From NCBI RefSeq assembly GCF_003058465.1, contig NZ_CP028901.1, forward strand, positions 248,001 through 312,000: a stretch of DNA of 64,000 nucleotides. Direction: 5' to 3'. Under the pieces are notes generated by a model. It worked only from the letters and a program-made list of their open reading frames with translations. It made no database searches and had not been told where the DNA came from. Below, one piece after another: positions 37,457-47,268 of this stretch. The first letter of the stretch is position 1; each line of letters starts with the position of its first letter. The stretch comes from Orrella marina. Its GTDB lineage: Bacteria; Pseudomonadota; Gammaproteobacteria; Burkholderiales; Burkholderiaceae_B. A program made the position numbers and the translations under genes.

Positions 37457-40400
37457 ATGAAGCCACTTTCCCGTATGTTCGGGGTCATTGTCATTTTTCG
37501 GTGTTCACAACTTGTGGGCCAATCTCACCCTCTTATGCAATCAATCTGGAAGTATCTAAAGCGAGTCCCGGGGTTTAGGGGTAAAGCGACTCCTCAGATT
37601 CCAAAGCCCGAACCCGGGTTCAACGGTAAGTGGTACCTGAATGAGTACCCTGACGTTGCTGCCGCCGGGATGGATCCTTGGGTGCATTACTGGCGTTTTG
37701 GTAAGACAGAGGGACGACTGCCCCAAGGTAATCGTGTACTGGTGTGGGATGAGCATTTATGGGCAGGCGCGCACGCAGTCATGGTTCCCCGATTACAAAG
37801 CCTGCTATCGGGATCTGAAGCAGAAGGGGTAACGCCACAGGAAAAATTGGCTGCCCGCTGGGCATTGGCTAGATGGTTCGCGTGGGAGTGCGACTGGAAC
37901 GCCGTTCTCGATATGCTCCTTCCAGGAATCGCTCACTTCGATGAAAGTCTCGCTGGTGCAGGTCCATGGTTATTGTGTATTGAAGCACTATGCCGCCAAA
38001 GCCGGGTATGTGTAGCTCAGGATCCAGAGAACGTCGCTCACGCGCCATCAATGAGCGCCGCTATGTCACAGATGCTGTTCTCGGATGTTCTGAATGAGCT
38101 TAAACGGAGATATCCGGATCATGCCGACACAGCGTTGGCGATGGTCAACGCACAACCATGGATTGATCAAGACAGTCCACAAGCACGTCTTGGATTGCTC
38201 AATGAGATCTGGTTGAGTCGTGGCTTGTCAGCCGTGGGGTTGAAAGATCCCTATTCTTTAGTGGTTGACGGGCCAGAGGCATCAGAGATGTCGTCGCATC
38301 CCCCGAGTGATCTGCGTTTTCATATTGATAATCTGGTTGGCGTTCTGGCAAGTACGGTGCCCTTCGAGGGGCGTGACAGCAGAAAAGATCTGGTGAGCAC
38401 GATTGCCGGGGTAGAGCGTGGGGCTTTGGACCGTCCTTTGGTCTCTGTCATCATTCCCCTTTACAACGCAGCGCGCACGATCGAAACCGCGGTCAGGAGT
38501 CTGTTCGAACAGACCTGGCGGCCGCTCGAGATCATCGTGGTTGATGATGGCAGCAAGGACGAAGGACCAGCCTGCGTGCAAGACATGATGTCGCGCTGTC
38601 CTTCAGGTGTCTCGTTGCGTCTCGTACAGTTGCCTGAGAATGTCGGGGCCTACGCTGCACGCAATGCTGGCATGACGCGGGCGAAGGGCGTTTTCTTGAC
38701 GACCCATGACAGTGATGACTGGTCGCATCCAGACAAGATATCGCGACAGGTAGGTTCATTGGAGCAGAACCCTAATGCCAAGGCCTCCATGTCATGGTGG
38801 GTCAGGGCCACAGACGATCTACTGTTTCACCGGTGGCGACTGAATCATTATGGATGGACCTATCCCAACCTGTCTTCCTTGATGATTCGAAGCGAAGTGC
38901 TGGACGTCATCGGATTCTGGGATGAGGTCCGGGTCAATGGTGATAGCGAGTACTGGGAGCGTCTGCGGGCAGTCTGGGGGGATGACGCAGTTGTTTTTAC
39001 CGATCCTCAGACCCCATTGAGTATCGGGCGGGCGGACGAGGGCTCTTTGAGCCAGCACCGTGAGACCCATCTGGTCAGCGAATTTAACGGTGTGCGTAAA
39101 GACTACATGCAAAGCGCCAGACGCTGGCATGCCCGGTTTAGAAAGCCCCAGACGCCAACGTCATCCGAGACGCCAACCGTCGGTCGAAGTGAGTTGTACC
39201 TCGCGTCAAGCCAGTCTGTGCGAGCCTTCCCGGCACCAGTGGCGATTTGCAAGAAGAAGTTACCCGTCCAGCACTCCGATCCGCTTGATGAGATCCAGTA
39301 CTCTGGTCTCTTTGATGCAGGATGGTATCTGGAAACCTGCATGGATCTTCAGAGCCAGCGAATTGACCCGATCGAGCATTACTGGCGAAACGGTGTGGAC
39401 CAGGGCCGTGACCCTGGTCCATGCTTTAGCACATCTGGCTATCTGGCAAAATATCCCGCCGTACTGCAGTCAGGTTTACACCCCCTGATAGACTATTTGC
39501 GGGAAGGGCGTGCTGCCGCAAGGGACCCTTGCCCCGTGCTGGAGGGCCGAGTCCATCACAAACCGGGCAGGCAGACGGTTCTGCTTGTCGGTCATATTGC
39601 GGGCCCACGTCTATACGGAGCAGAGAGAAGCTTGCTGGATGTTGCACGTGCAGTCAGGCAGCTGGGCTACAACCTTGTCGTCTGTTTGCCTGGCGCCGTG
39701 AACGTGGCATATTGCGATGCATTGCGGGCTGAGTCTGTCGCCCTCAAAATCATGCCGTATGGCTGGTGGCAGACGGGCAAGATGTCCTGTGCCATCACAG
39801 TCGAGCAGTTCCGCGTTCTTTTCAAGGAATTCAATGTCGATCTTGTTCACGTCAACACGCTTGTTCTGGATGAGCCACTGATCGCTGCTCGACAGGCCGG
39901 AGTTCCATGCCTGATCCACGTGAGAGAGTTGCCAGATCATGACAAGGATCTGTGTTGGACATTGAATGCAACACCACAGCAGTTGCTCCATCGAGTTCAG
40001 AGCCTTGCAGATCAAGTTGTTGCTAACTCCCTGTCAGTCGCACGCTGGATTTCGTCTCATGCATCTGAAGTGAGCGACGCAAGACAATCCCGGTCGTCTG
40101 ATAATTGTGAAGTCGTGGTCGTACCTAACACGATTGCAATGAATAACTTGCTTGAACTGCCGTTGCTTGCGCCGCCATGGCCTGATTCAGCGCGAGCAGA
40201 CGATCCGGCAAATCAGATAACTGCTCGGGATCAAGGCGGGGCGTCGTCGGGCTCCTCGTCGCGGCCGTTTGCAGTTGGAATGATCAGCAGCAATCTTCCG
40301 AAGAAAGGCCTGAATGACCTGGTGGATGTTGCCCGTCATCTTGAACAACTGTTGCCGAAGGCGAGGGTTCTGGTTGCAGGGCCGCGCACGCCAGAACTCC

Positions 40401-40813
40401 AGGATGTCCTGGTACGACAAGCATCAGGCGAAGTGCCGAGTAATCTGGTTTACGCGGGCTATGTCGAGTCGCCTGAGCAGGTGCTGCTAGAAATGGACGT
40501 ACTTGTGAACTTGTCGCACTTTCAGGAGTCATTCGGGCGGACGGTGCTCGAGGCGATGGCGGCAGGTAGGCCAGTGGTCGCCTATGAGTGGGGTGCTATA
40601 CCTGAGTTGATTGTTGACGGCGAAACGGGTTACCTCGTTCCTTTCAAAGATACTCAGGCGGTCGCAGAGAAGCTGGTCAGTCTTGCGCAATCCGATCGGA
40701 TCCGGGTGGCGTTCGGGCAGGCGGCAAGAAAGCGCGCGATTGAGGGTTATCATCCGGATGTATTGGCCCAGCGACTGAAAAATGTTTACGAGTCAATGCT
40801 TGACCGTGTTTAA
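37457..40813 (+). CDS. Bifunctional glycosyltransferase (GT2 plus GT4) with WY-YPDV repeats
   Basis: 1118 residues. Order: one repeat at about 50-95 (FNGKWYLNEYPDVAAAGMDP, ending FGKTEGR); a helical region of about 200 residues; GT2 domain about 325-545 (VSVIIPLYNAARTIETAV, VVDDGS, and the metal site HDSDDW); two further repeats about 612-695 (FDAGWYLETCMDL and FSTSGYLAKYPAV); GT4 domain about 705-1118 (HIAGPRLYGAERSLLD, VGMISSNLPKKGLNDL, SHFQESFGRTVLEAMAAGRP). It probably adds two sugars. The repeats sit exactly before each catalytic domain, supporting a structural or docking role. Start ATG 37457; an ATG at 37535 is also possible since residues 1-26 show no family character. Confidence 0.87.
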   Translation: MKPLSRMFGVIVIFRCSQLVGQSHPLMQSIWKYLKRVPGFRGKATPQIPKPEPGFNGKWYLNEYPDVAAAGMDPWVHYWRFGKTEGRLPQGNRVLVWDEHLWAGAHAVMVPRLQSLLSGSEAEGVTPQEKLAARWALARWFAWECDWNAVLDMLLPGIAHFDESLAGAGPWLLCIEALCRQSRVCVAQDPENVAHAPSMSAAMSQMLFSDVLNELKRRYPDHADTALAMVNAQPWIDQDSPQARLGLLNEIWLSRGLSAVGLKDPYSLVVDGPEASEMSSHPPSDLRFHIDNLVGVLASTVPFEGRDSRKDLVSTIAGVERGALDRPLVSVIIPLYNAARTIETAVRSLFEQTWRPLEIIVVDDGSKDEGPACVQDMMSRCPSGVSLRLVQLPENVGAYAARNAGMTRAKGVFLTTHDSDDWSHPDKISRQVGSLEQNPNAKASMSWWVRATDDLLFHRWRLNHYGWTYPNLSSLMIRSEVLDVIGFWDEVRVNGDSEYWERLRAVWGDDAVVFTDPQTPLSIGRADEGSLSQHRETHLVSEFNGVRKDYMQSARRWHARFRKPQTPTSSETPTVGRSELYLASSQSVRAFPAPVAICKKKLPVQHSDPLDEIQYSGLFDAGWYLETCMDLQSQRIDPIEHYWRNGVDQGRDPGPCFSTSGYLAKYPAVLQSGLHPLIDYLREGRAAARDPCPVLEGRVHHKPGRQTVLLVGHIAGPRLYGAERSLLDVARAVRQLGYNLVVCLPGAVNVAYCDALRAESVALKIMPYGWWQTGKMSCAITVEQFRVLFKEFNVDLVHVNTLVLDEPLIAARQAGVPCLIHVRELPDHDKDLCWTLNATPQQLLHRVQSLADQVVANSLSVARWISSHASEVSDARQSRSSDNCEVVVVPNTIAMNNLLELPLLAPPWPDSARADDPANQITARDQGGASSGSSSRPFAVGMISSNLPKKGLNDLVDVARHLEQLLPKARVLVAGPRTPELQDVLVRQASGEVPSNLVYAGYVESPEQVLLEMDVLVNLSHFQESFGRTVLEAMAAGRPVVAYEWGAIPELIVDGETGYLVPFKDTQAVAEKLVSLAQSDRIRVAFGQAARKRAIEGYHPDVLAQRLKNVYESMLDRV

Positions 40814-41170
40814 GTGCCATCAGGCAGTTTGTCACAGGTCTACGTGACCTTTTCAGGCGTGCATAGGTGGCGATATCAATGTCTGACCATAGGTGCTTTG
40901 ATTTTCTGATGATCCGGATTTTGATTGTTTCGCGTCAATTCGGGTCGATTTGGGTCATTGTTCATCGTTCATTACCGTTTTCAGATCGAGAAAAAGTTTT
41001 TGCATGTGTGTCTCGCGACTATTCAATCGTAGGAAAGGATGTATCACGCCAGTGCAGGACCAACTGGTGCAACGCTTTTCAGGTCAGTTCCTGTTGATTG
41101 AATCAGCTATGTCGTATACGAGTGGATCCCGTAATGCCATGATGATCAACAAGCAGGACGGTTGGTCGTG
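40814..41170 (+). other. Gene-free stretch
   Basis: About 360 bases; short frames at 40867 and 40950 have no recognisable family. It is somewhat AT-richer and may contain the promoter of the following GT gene. The ribosome site AGGACGG lies at about 41155. Confidence 0.45.
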
Positions 41171-43246
41171 ATGGCGAGTTTGCCACTGAAATTTTCGGGT
41201 TCGATGTCTCGCTGGTTTCTGGTCGACGCAGTCGTTGACGGTCGTGATGATGATCTGATTCTATTTTTGCGGGTCGTCAGCCGTGATGGCGCTGAGTTTC
41301 GCCTGGGGCTACCCGTTACCCTGAAGGGCAGGGTGCGTGAAGTGATTCATGCCCCTTTTCGCCCAGTTGCTTTATTTCTTGAGCCTGCTCAAGAGGGGGC
41401 AAGTCCCACGCTTGTCAGGCACCGCGTTAGAGGCTTGTCAGCCGCGCGCGCCTATCTTCTGATGGGGTTGCGAGTCTGGCATTACTGGAAGCGGATGACT
41501 CCGTCTGACAGGCAACGCTTGAATTTGCGTTGGCCTGGCATGATGCTTCGACTGGAGCACAGCAATAACCTGGTCGGACGTCTGCGCTACCACTATCCCG
41601 ATCTCGGCTATCAAGAGTGGATTGACCGCTGCGAAAGTGTCACGCCAGATAGTCTGGTCAGGTTGAGTCGAATGTCTCTGCCTGCTGATTTTGCGATCCA
41701 TGTGGTAGTTGGCCAGAGTCGCGCCTCGTTGGGCATGGGCTCTGTAGATGCCAGAACCTGGTCAGAAAGTGATTTTGCTGTGCAGGTACAAATCACACAA
41801 TCAAGCCTGCACCGAGTAACCGGGGGAGATCGTATTGCCTTGTCTTTTCTGGATGGCAATCAGCCTGATACCAACTCTTTTGATCAGCCGGGTTGTTCAG
41901 GGGGTGAGCAATGGATCTGTTTTTGTCAGCCTGGTATTCAGTTCGAACCCTGGATGCTGGCTTGGTTTGCGTATGATGCTTCGCTGTCCCGGTACAACCT
42001 GGTCTACAGCGATCATGACGTCATTGATGCGTCAGGTGTGCGCAGTCAGCCCTGTTTCAAACCGGACTGGTCGCCCGAGTTGGCGACGGTGACCGGATAC
42101 ATGGGGCAGGCATTCTGGATCAAGGCAGGTCTCTGGCGCAAACTATCGAGGGAGACTCAGTCAGGGTCTGCATACAGTATTTTTATGTCTGCAGCACGAC
42201 TGACGACGACCGAGAAAGTCGGTCATATTCCTGCAATCCTCTGGCACGCCAGGAAAGAGTCAGGTGATGGGTACGCCCGACCTGGCGTTCAGGAGGTTCA
42301 GGAGCAGATCAGTCTCGGCGCTACTGCGGCATCGGTCACATCAGATTGTCGTGGGCATCTCAGGGTTCGATACAAGGTACCGGAGCCTGAGCCCATGGTT
42401 TCGATCATCATCCCCACCCGTAATCTGCTCAACATGCTGCAGCCCTGCGTGGAGAGCGTTCTGGCCAGGACAACCTGGCCAAACTACGAGGTCATTGTGG
42501 TGGACAACCAGAGTGACTGTGCCGACACACTGGCTTATATGCAGACACTGCGTACAAGAGACCGGGTTCGTGTACTGTCATACGATCACCCGTTTAATTT
42601 CGCCGCCATCCAGAACTATGCCGTCAAAGAGAGCAAAGGGGAGTTGATCTGCCTGCTGAACAATGATACTGAGGTCATCACCCCGGAGTGGCTTGACGAG
42701 ATGGCAGGCAGATTGTCCCAGCCGGACGTCGGTATTGTGGGTGCGAGACTGTTGTATGGCGATGGCCGTCTGCAGCACGCAGGTGATGTGCTTGGTGCGG
42801 GCGGTTGTGCTTCGCATCTGCATGGTCCGATTGCCGGAGACGATCCGGGTTATATGAATCGCGCCGTTTTGCCGCAGGATTTGTCAGCGGTCACTGCTGC
42901 CTGCCTGCTAGTGCGCAAAAGCCTGTACGAGGAAATAGGCGGGTTTGACGCCGACAATCTCCCCGTTGCGTTCAATGATGTCGATTTCTGCTTGCGAGTG
43001 CGTCAGGCAGGATACAGAGTCGTCTACACGCCCTATGCCGAACTCTTTCATTACGAGTCGGTTTCCCGCGGGTCGGATAATAACCCGGAGAAACAGGCCA
43101 GAGCACTCAGGGAAGCCCAGTACATGCGACGCACATGGCCTGAGGTGATTGCCAATGACCCCTTCTACAACCCGAACCTCAATCAAGGTCGAGCGGACCT
43201 GCGCCTTGGACGCGTGCGTAATGTGTTGCCGCCGTGGGAGCGTTGA
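41171..43246 (+). CDS. Glycosyltransferase family 2 protein (two GT-A-like halves)
   Basis: The C-terminal half (about residues 405-680) is a clear GT2 domain: MVSIIIPTRNLLNML, VIVVDNQSD, the metal-binding LLNNDTEV, and FNDVDFCLRVRQAGYRVVYTP. The N-terminal half contains the YSDHDVID...CFKPDWSPEL pattern that in this family belongs to a first, more divergent GT-A domain. The ATG at 41171 is preferred to the TTG at 41162 because AGGACGG is then properly spaced. 691 residues. It sits just before kpsS, so it is part of the distal end of the capsule cluster. Confidence 0.87.
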   Translation: MASLPLKFSGSMSRWFLVDAVVDGRDDDLILFLRVVSRDGAEFRLGLPVTLKGRVREVIHAPFRPVALFLEPAQEGASPTLVRHRVRGLSAARAYLLMGLRVWHYWKRMTPSDRQRLNLRWPGMMLRLEHSNNLVGRLRYHYPDLGYQEWIDRCESVTPDSLVRLSRMSLPADFAIHVVVGQSRASLGMGSVDARTWSESDFAVQVQITQSSLHRVTGGDRIALSFLDGNQPDTNSFDQPGCSGGEQWICFCQPGIQFEPWMLAWFAYDASLSRYNLVYSDHDVIDASGVRSQPCFKPDWSPELATVTGYMGQAFWIKAGLWRKLSRETQSGSAYSIFMSAARLTTTEKVGHIPAILWHARKESGDGYARPGVQEVQEQISLGATAASVTSDCRGHLRVRYKVPEPEPMVSIIIPTRNLLNMLQPCVESVLARTTWPNYEVIVVDNQSDCADTLAYMQTLRTRDRVRVLSYDHPFNFAAIQNYAVKESKGELICLLNNDTEVITPEWLDEMAGRLSQPDVGIVGARLLYGDGRLQHAGDVLGAGGCASHLHGPIAGDDPGYMNRAVLPQDLSAVTAACLLVRKSLYEEIGGFDADNLPVAFNDVDFCLRVRQAGYRVVYTPYAELFHYESVSRGSDNNPEKQARALREAQYMRRTWPEVIANDPFYNPNLNQGRADLRLGRVRNVLPPWER

Positions 43247-43302
43247 GTCAGGGAACGCGCTCATTGCCTTTTTGCTAACGGCCGGTCAGGACTGGATGGA
43301 TC

Positions 43303-44697
43303 GTGAGCGTGCCGGAATGCAGTGTCTGGTGCACGAGCGAGATGGGCCAGCGGCACGGGCGTAGGCAGGGTTTCAGTTATGGCAGGTATCTACGATATAC
43401 TCCCCCCGTAACTAATCTTTACCACCTCGCACGTCAACCTCACTGCCAATTGTCCCAGCCAGCGCGCCGATTTCTGTTTCTGCAAGGGGTCAGTACACCC
43501 TTTTTCCCCCGTCTCGCTGATGCACTCGCTGCTCAGGGGCACGGCGTGTTCCGTATCAATTTCAATATGGGAGATCTGGCCAACTGGGGAGGGCGGGCGT
43601 CAGTTTCATTCCGGCAGAAGCCAGATGAACTGGACGAATTCATGCGTTCAGTCTACGAACGCTACGACATCACCGATCAGATTCTTTTTGGGGACCGGCG
43701 AGCGGTTCACCGACCGGCCATCGTTACTGCGCCGTCATATGGCATTACCACGCATGTATTTGAAGAAGGCTACTTCCGGCCCTACTGGGTAACGCTTGAG
43801 CGCGGTGGGGTCAACCGACACTCTGGGCTTCCCAAGAATCCGGAGTGGTATCGCGAGATTGGCCCGCTTTTGCCGACCTCAGGCAAGTCCTCCTCGTTTG
43901 ACAACCCATTCTGGAAGCGTGCCACCTATGATGTGCTGTATCACGGGGCCGGCATGCTCAATCCGATCGTTTATCCAGGGTACCGTACACACGCTCCCGT
44001 GACGGCTCCAGTCGAGTACGGCGGGTTTTTGTGGCGCCAGGCACGACAGAGCCGTTATCAGAGGACTGATCGGGAAAGTTTAAGACGCGTGCTTCGATCG
44101 GACGACCCCTTCTTCTTTTTGCCGTTGCAGCTCAACAGCGATAGCCAGATCCGGGATCACTCGGATTTTGATGGGATGAAGGATGTGTTGCGCTATGTGA
44201 TGGAGTCGTTTGCCCGTCATGCGCCCGCGCAAAGTAACCTGCTGATCAAGAACCATCCACTTGATATCGGTTTGATCAACTACCGCAAGATGGTTGATCA
44301 GTTTTCTGACGAGCTGGGTATCCAGCGGCGAGCGGTATATGTTGATACAGGTGCCTTAAATCCCATTCTCAAACGAACAGCAGGGGTTGTCACCGTCAAT
44401 AGCACCACGGGAGTTGCCGCACTGGAGCATGGCAGTCCGGTGATCACGCTTAGCGACCCGATCTATTCGATGCCGGGGCTGACCGCGCAACATGGACTCG
44501 ATGCGTTCTGGCAGCAGCCAGATCGTCCGGATGCTTACCTTTTCAAGTGCTTCCGCGACACCGTTATCCACACTACTCAACTCAATGGCGGTTTCTACAG
44601 TCGCGAGGGGATCGAGAAGGTGATCCATAATGGCTTGCCCCGATTGATCTCGGATGAGTCTGCGCTGGAACAGCTGTTTCAGATTGTTACCCCCTGA
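43303..44697 (+). CDS. kpsS: Capsule polysaccharide protein KpsS (initiating beta-Kdo transferase)
   Basis: KpsS adds the first Kdo to lyso-phosphatidylglycerol; KpsC then extends the linker. Family motifs: RFLFLQGVSTPFF, FGDRRAVHRP, TTHVFEEGYFRPYWVTLERGGVN, LPLQLNSDSQI, LLIKNHPLD and the TVNSTTGVAALEHG acceptor-site loop. About 400 residues are typical; here 464 from the GTG at 43303, and the first about 50 residues are not conserved, so the true start may be the ATG at 43342 or later. Its presence 33 kb from kpsC shows that the whole interval is one capsule locus. Confidence 0.9.
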   Translation: MSVPECSVWCTSEMGQRHGRRQGFSYGRYLRYTPPVTNLYHLARQPHCQLSQPARRFLFLQGVSTPFFPRLADALAAQGHGVFRINFNMGDLANWGGRASVSFRQKPDELDEFMRSVYERYDITDQILFGDRRAVHRPAIVTAPSYGITTHVFEEGYFRPYWVTLERGGVNRHSGLPKNPEWYREIGPLLPTSGKSSSFDNPFWKRATYDVLYHGAGMLNPIVYPGYRTHAPVTAPVEYGGFLWRQARQSRYQRTDRESLRRVLRSDDPFFFLPLQLNSDSQIRDHSDFDGMKDVLRYVMESFARHAPAQSNLLIKNHPLDIGLINYRKMVDQFSDELGIQRRAVYVDTGALNPILKRTAGVVTVNSTTGVAALEHGSPVITLSDPIYSMPGLTAQHGLDAFWQQPDRPDAYLFKCFRDTVIHTTQLNGGFYSREGIEKVIHNGLPRLISDESALEQLFQIVTP

Positions 44698-44943
44698 ACA
44701 CCTGGTCATCAGATTCGGTTTCTCAGCGGTATCATTCTCTGATCAGCCAACCAGGATCTCGCGCAAAGACAGCAATCCGGCTCGAACGTATCTACTGGTC
44801 TGTTCACGTAGACACCATTCAGTGGTCACAAGTAGCAAACAGGCTGGATGCTGGCACGAGCGGTTGGGCAGCAGGCGTTTCATTGTCAGCGGCATCGAGC
44901 GAACAGCAAACCGGTTATCAACCAATTCAGGAGAAGGGCATCG

Positions 44944-45114
44944 ATGGGAGATCTGACCAGAATTTTGCAGATCTTTTTGTTTCACCTGACCCGACGGATC
45001 GTCAACCGGATGCCGTTCTGGGTGGTGATTGTCCTGGCCGTGCTTATCATTGCACTCTTGCTATCCATGCCGTTTCTTACCAAATTTCTGGGTGCCGAAG
45101 GCTGGATCAAGTAG
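44944..45114 (+). CDS. 56-residue single-span membrane protein
   Basis: Not recognised. The ATG at 44944 is preceded by a strong ribosome site (AGGAGAAGGG), which is what supports this small gene. The protein has an amphipathic, basic N-terminus (LTRILQIFLFHLTRRIVNR) followed by one hydrophobic helix (FWVVIVLAVLIIALLLSMPF), giving an expected N-in orientation. It lies 250 bases after kpsS on the same strand and could be an accessory of the last capsule steps or an unrelated membrane peptide. Confidence 0.6.
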   Translation: MGDLTRILQIFLFHLTRRIVNRMPFWVVIVLAVLIIALLLSMPFLTKFLGAEGWIK

Positions 45115-45695
45115 GTTTGTCCCGGTCTCTCCTGGTCAGTACCCGGATCTCGTAAATGCATCGTCGCACGGTGGATCTGGTAGATCTGTCTCAGGCTGGC
45201 ATCTGCCCTGGCCTTTCAGGGAGCGCCCAGGTCGCCATTCAAGCCACTATTCAAGCCACCCACTCAAGTCACCCACTCAAGTCACCCACTCAAATCACCC
45301 ACTCAAATCACCCACTCAAATCACCCATTCAAGCTGCCTTTCAAGCTGCCTCTCAAGCCGGGACCTCAGCCGAGCCCAGGTCGTGATTGCTCAACGTGAA
45401 TCCGGCGATTGTCAAGGAATACGTCCTTGCTGCGGGCGCGAGGGTATGAACGGGGTGTGTCAGGACATCCTGTTCGATAGTCTCACGTTGATGCTGATCT
45501 CCTTGCCTGACGAGCAGGGACAACGGGTTTGGGTGACTGTGCTCACGGGCGGTCTTGCGGGGTTGATTGAAGTGACCCGTTCTCGCAAGACATCCGGCAA
45601 CCGCTAAAAAAGTCTGGACATCCGTTGTTCCGATGGTCAGCATGACGATCACTCTTAGTACACACATAATGGAGAACATGGTTATGAGGGGATAT
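45115..45695 (+). other. Intergenic region with a minisatellite, upstream of the TAXI-TRAP genes
   Basis: No convincing gene. A frame at 45029-45607 is mostly translated repeat and is rejected. The tandem repeat (separate entry) occupies the middle. The last 80 bases lead into the first TAXI receptor gene with a GAGGGG ribosome site just before 45696. Confidence 0.45.
45236..45358. repeat. Degenerate 12/13-base tandem repeat
   Basis: Unit ACTCAA(G/A)TCACCC repeats exactly with a 13-base period five times at 45262-45326, with 12-base variants (ATTCAAGCCACT, ATTCAAGCTGCC-like) on both sides. A 13-base period does not preserve a reading frame, so it is not a coding repeat. Confidence 0.85.
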
Positions 45696-46874
45696 ATGAA
45701 TCGCACAGGACTCGCCACGTGTCTGGCAGCCGCATTGACGGCAGGTAGCCTGGCCTATGCGCCCGGTGCCGCAGCACAGGACAACACGGTCGGTCTGCCA
45801 TCGACGCTGGCCTGGAGTGCGTATGACGTCGGATCCGCTGGCTACAACCAGGCCGTTGCGATCGGAAATGCATTCAAGCAGAAGTACGGTGTCAACCTGC
45901 GCATCTTGCCAGGCAAGAACGACATCTCCCGCAATCTTCCCCTGCGTGAAGGCAAGGTCGAGTTCTCGGCCAATGGTGTGGGCGGCAGCTACATGGCCCA
46001 GGAAGGCATTTACGAGTTCGGTGCCAAACAGTGGGGCCCACAGCCCGTCCGTGCACTGATGCTCAACGTGGTCGATCTGGCATTGACCGCTGTCGTGGCA
46101 GGTGACATCGGTGTCAAGACACCAGCGGACCTCAAAGGCAAGCGTGCAGCCTGGATTATTGGTGCACCGGCACTGAACCAGAACCTGTCCGCCATCCTTG
46201 CATTCGCAGGCTTGGGTTGGGATGACGTTCAGAAAGTCGAGTTCGGCGGTTACGGCTCCGCGCTTGATGGTGTGATCAATGGGCAGGCCGACATGGTATT
46301 TGCATCATCGATTGCCGGCAAGTCCTACGCACTGGCTAAATCGCCACGCGGCATTGTCTATCCGGACATGGATCCGGCAGATAAAGAAGGCTGGGCTCGC
46401 GTCCAGGCCATCGGCCCGTTCTTCTATCCCATCAAGGCAGGTGAGGGTGCGGACTTGAGCAAGACCAATACCGTTAACTCCTCGGCCTACCCGTACCCGA
46501 TTCTCATGACCTACGCCGACCAGAAAACAGATCTGGTCAAGAAAGTCATGACCGCCATGATCGACACCTTTGACATGTACAAAGACGCGGCGCCGGGCAA
46601 CACCGGCTGGAACCTGGACGTGCAGAAGTTTGACTGGGTTGTTCCGTTCCATGAGGGAGCGATCGAAGTTCTCAAGGAGAAAGGTGTCTGGACGGATGCG
46701 CATCAAGCGAATAATGACCAGCTTCTCAAGCGTCAGCAAGTTCTGGCAGACGCCTGGAAGGATGTCATGTCCCGCCAGCATGCTGACGACAAGACATTCC
46801 AGGACGACTGGATGAAGACACGTGCCAAGGCGCTGTCGGACGCCGGCATGGATGCGGTGGTCCAAAGCTGGTAA
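45696..46874 (+). CDS. TAXI-family TRAP transporter solute-binding protein (first copy)
   Basis: Periplasmic receptor that delivers an unknown organic acid-like substrate to the TRAP permease encoded at 48554. A signal peptide (MNRTGLATCLAAALTAGSLAYAPGAAAQ) is followed by the TAXI pattern GLPSTLAWSAYDVGSAGYNQ, LRILPGKNDISRNLPLREGKVEFSANG and GDIGVKTPADLKGKRAAWIIG. Several in-frame ATGs precede (45669, 45678, 45684); 45696 is chosen for the clean signal peptide and GAGGGG site. It is a close tandem paralogue of the next gene, separated by 480 bases with a hairpin, so the two may be expressed independently. Confidence 0.9.
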   Translation: MNRTGLATCLAAALTAGSLAYAPGAAAQDNTVGLPSTLAWSAYDVGSAGYNQAVAIGNAFKQKYGVNLRILPGKNDISRNLPLREGKVEFSANGVGGSYMAQEGIYEFGAKQWGPQPVRALMLNVVDLALTAVVAGDIGVKTPADLKGKRAAWIIGAPALNQNLSAILAFAGLGWDDVQKVEFGGYGSALDGVINGQADMVFASSIAGKSYALAKSPRGIVYPDMDPADKEGWARVQAIGPFFYPIKAGEGADLSKTNTVNSSAYPYPILMTYADQKTDLVKKVMTAMIDTFDMYKDAAPGNTGWNLDVQKFDWVVPFHEGAIEVLKEKGVWTDAHQANNDQLLKRQQVLADAWKDVMSRQHADDKTFQDDWMKTRAKALSDAGMDAVVQSW

Positions 46875-46908
46875 CTGCTGAGCAACTTGCTTGTTTGCTT
46901 GAGCTTGC

Positions 46909-46950
46909 CTGACGCCGGCACAGATCGTTAGGGGTTTGTGCCGGCGTCAG
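46909..46950 (+). terminator. Strong hairpin after the first TAXI gene
   Basis: Perfect 14-base stem, CTGACGCCGGCACA (46909-46922) with TGTGCCGGCGTCAG (46937-46950), 14-base loop. It lies 35 bases past the stop codon. There is no T-run, so it may be a Rho-assisted terminator or an mRNA-stabilising element rather than a classical intrinsic terminator. Confidence 0.6.
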
Positions 46951-47268
46951 TTGCCGAATCCGAACAGCATCTGCGCTGTGTGACGGGGGGGCGTGAATGT
47001 GATCGGATCTTGCCATCTGCGCGACCCAAAAACTGCCCCAGTTTGCGCAACCATTAAGCATATCGATTGAACGGGCAACGGAACTGACAGGAATCTCATT
47101 AAATTTTTTGATGCGGTTCTACATGGTGGAATGCTGTAATTTGTAAGAATAACTATATAAATCAAATATATTTGAAGGTGTCTCACGATTGCTAAGATAT
47201 GTTTCATGGGGTAAACCAGAGACGTGAAGATGTTATGTTTTCGATACACTTTGGCGGTCAAATTGAGT

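Noticed and set aside
45029..45607. 192-codon frame covering the minisatellite
   Set aside because: Mostly translated repeat; period 13 is incompatible with a coding repeat and the remaining sequence has no domain.
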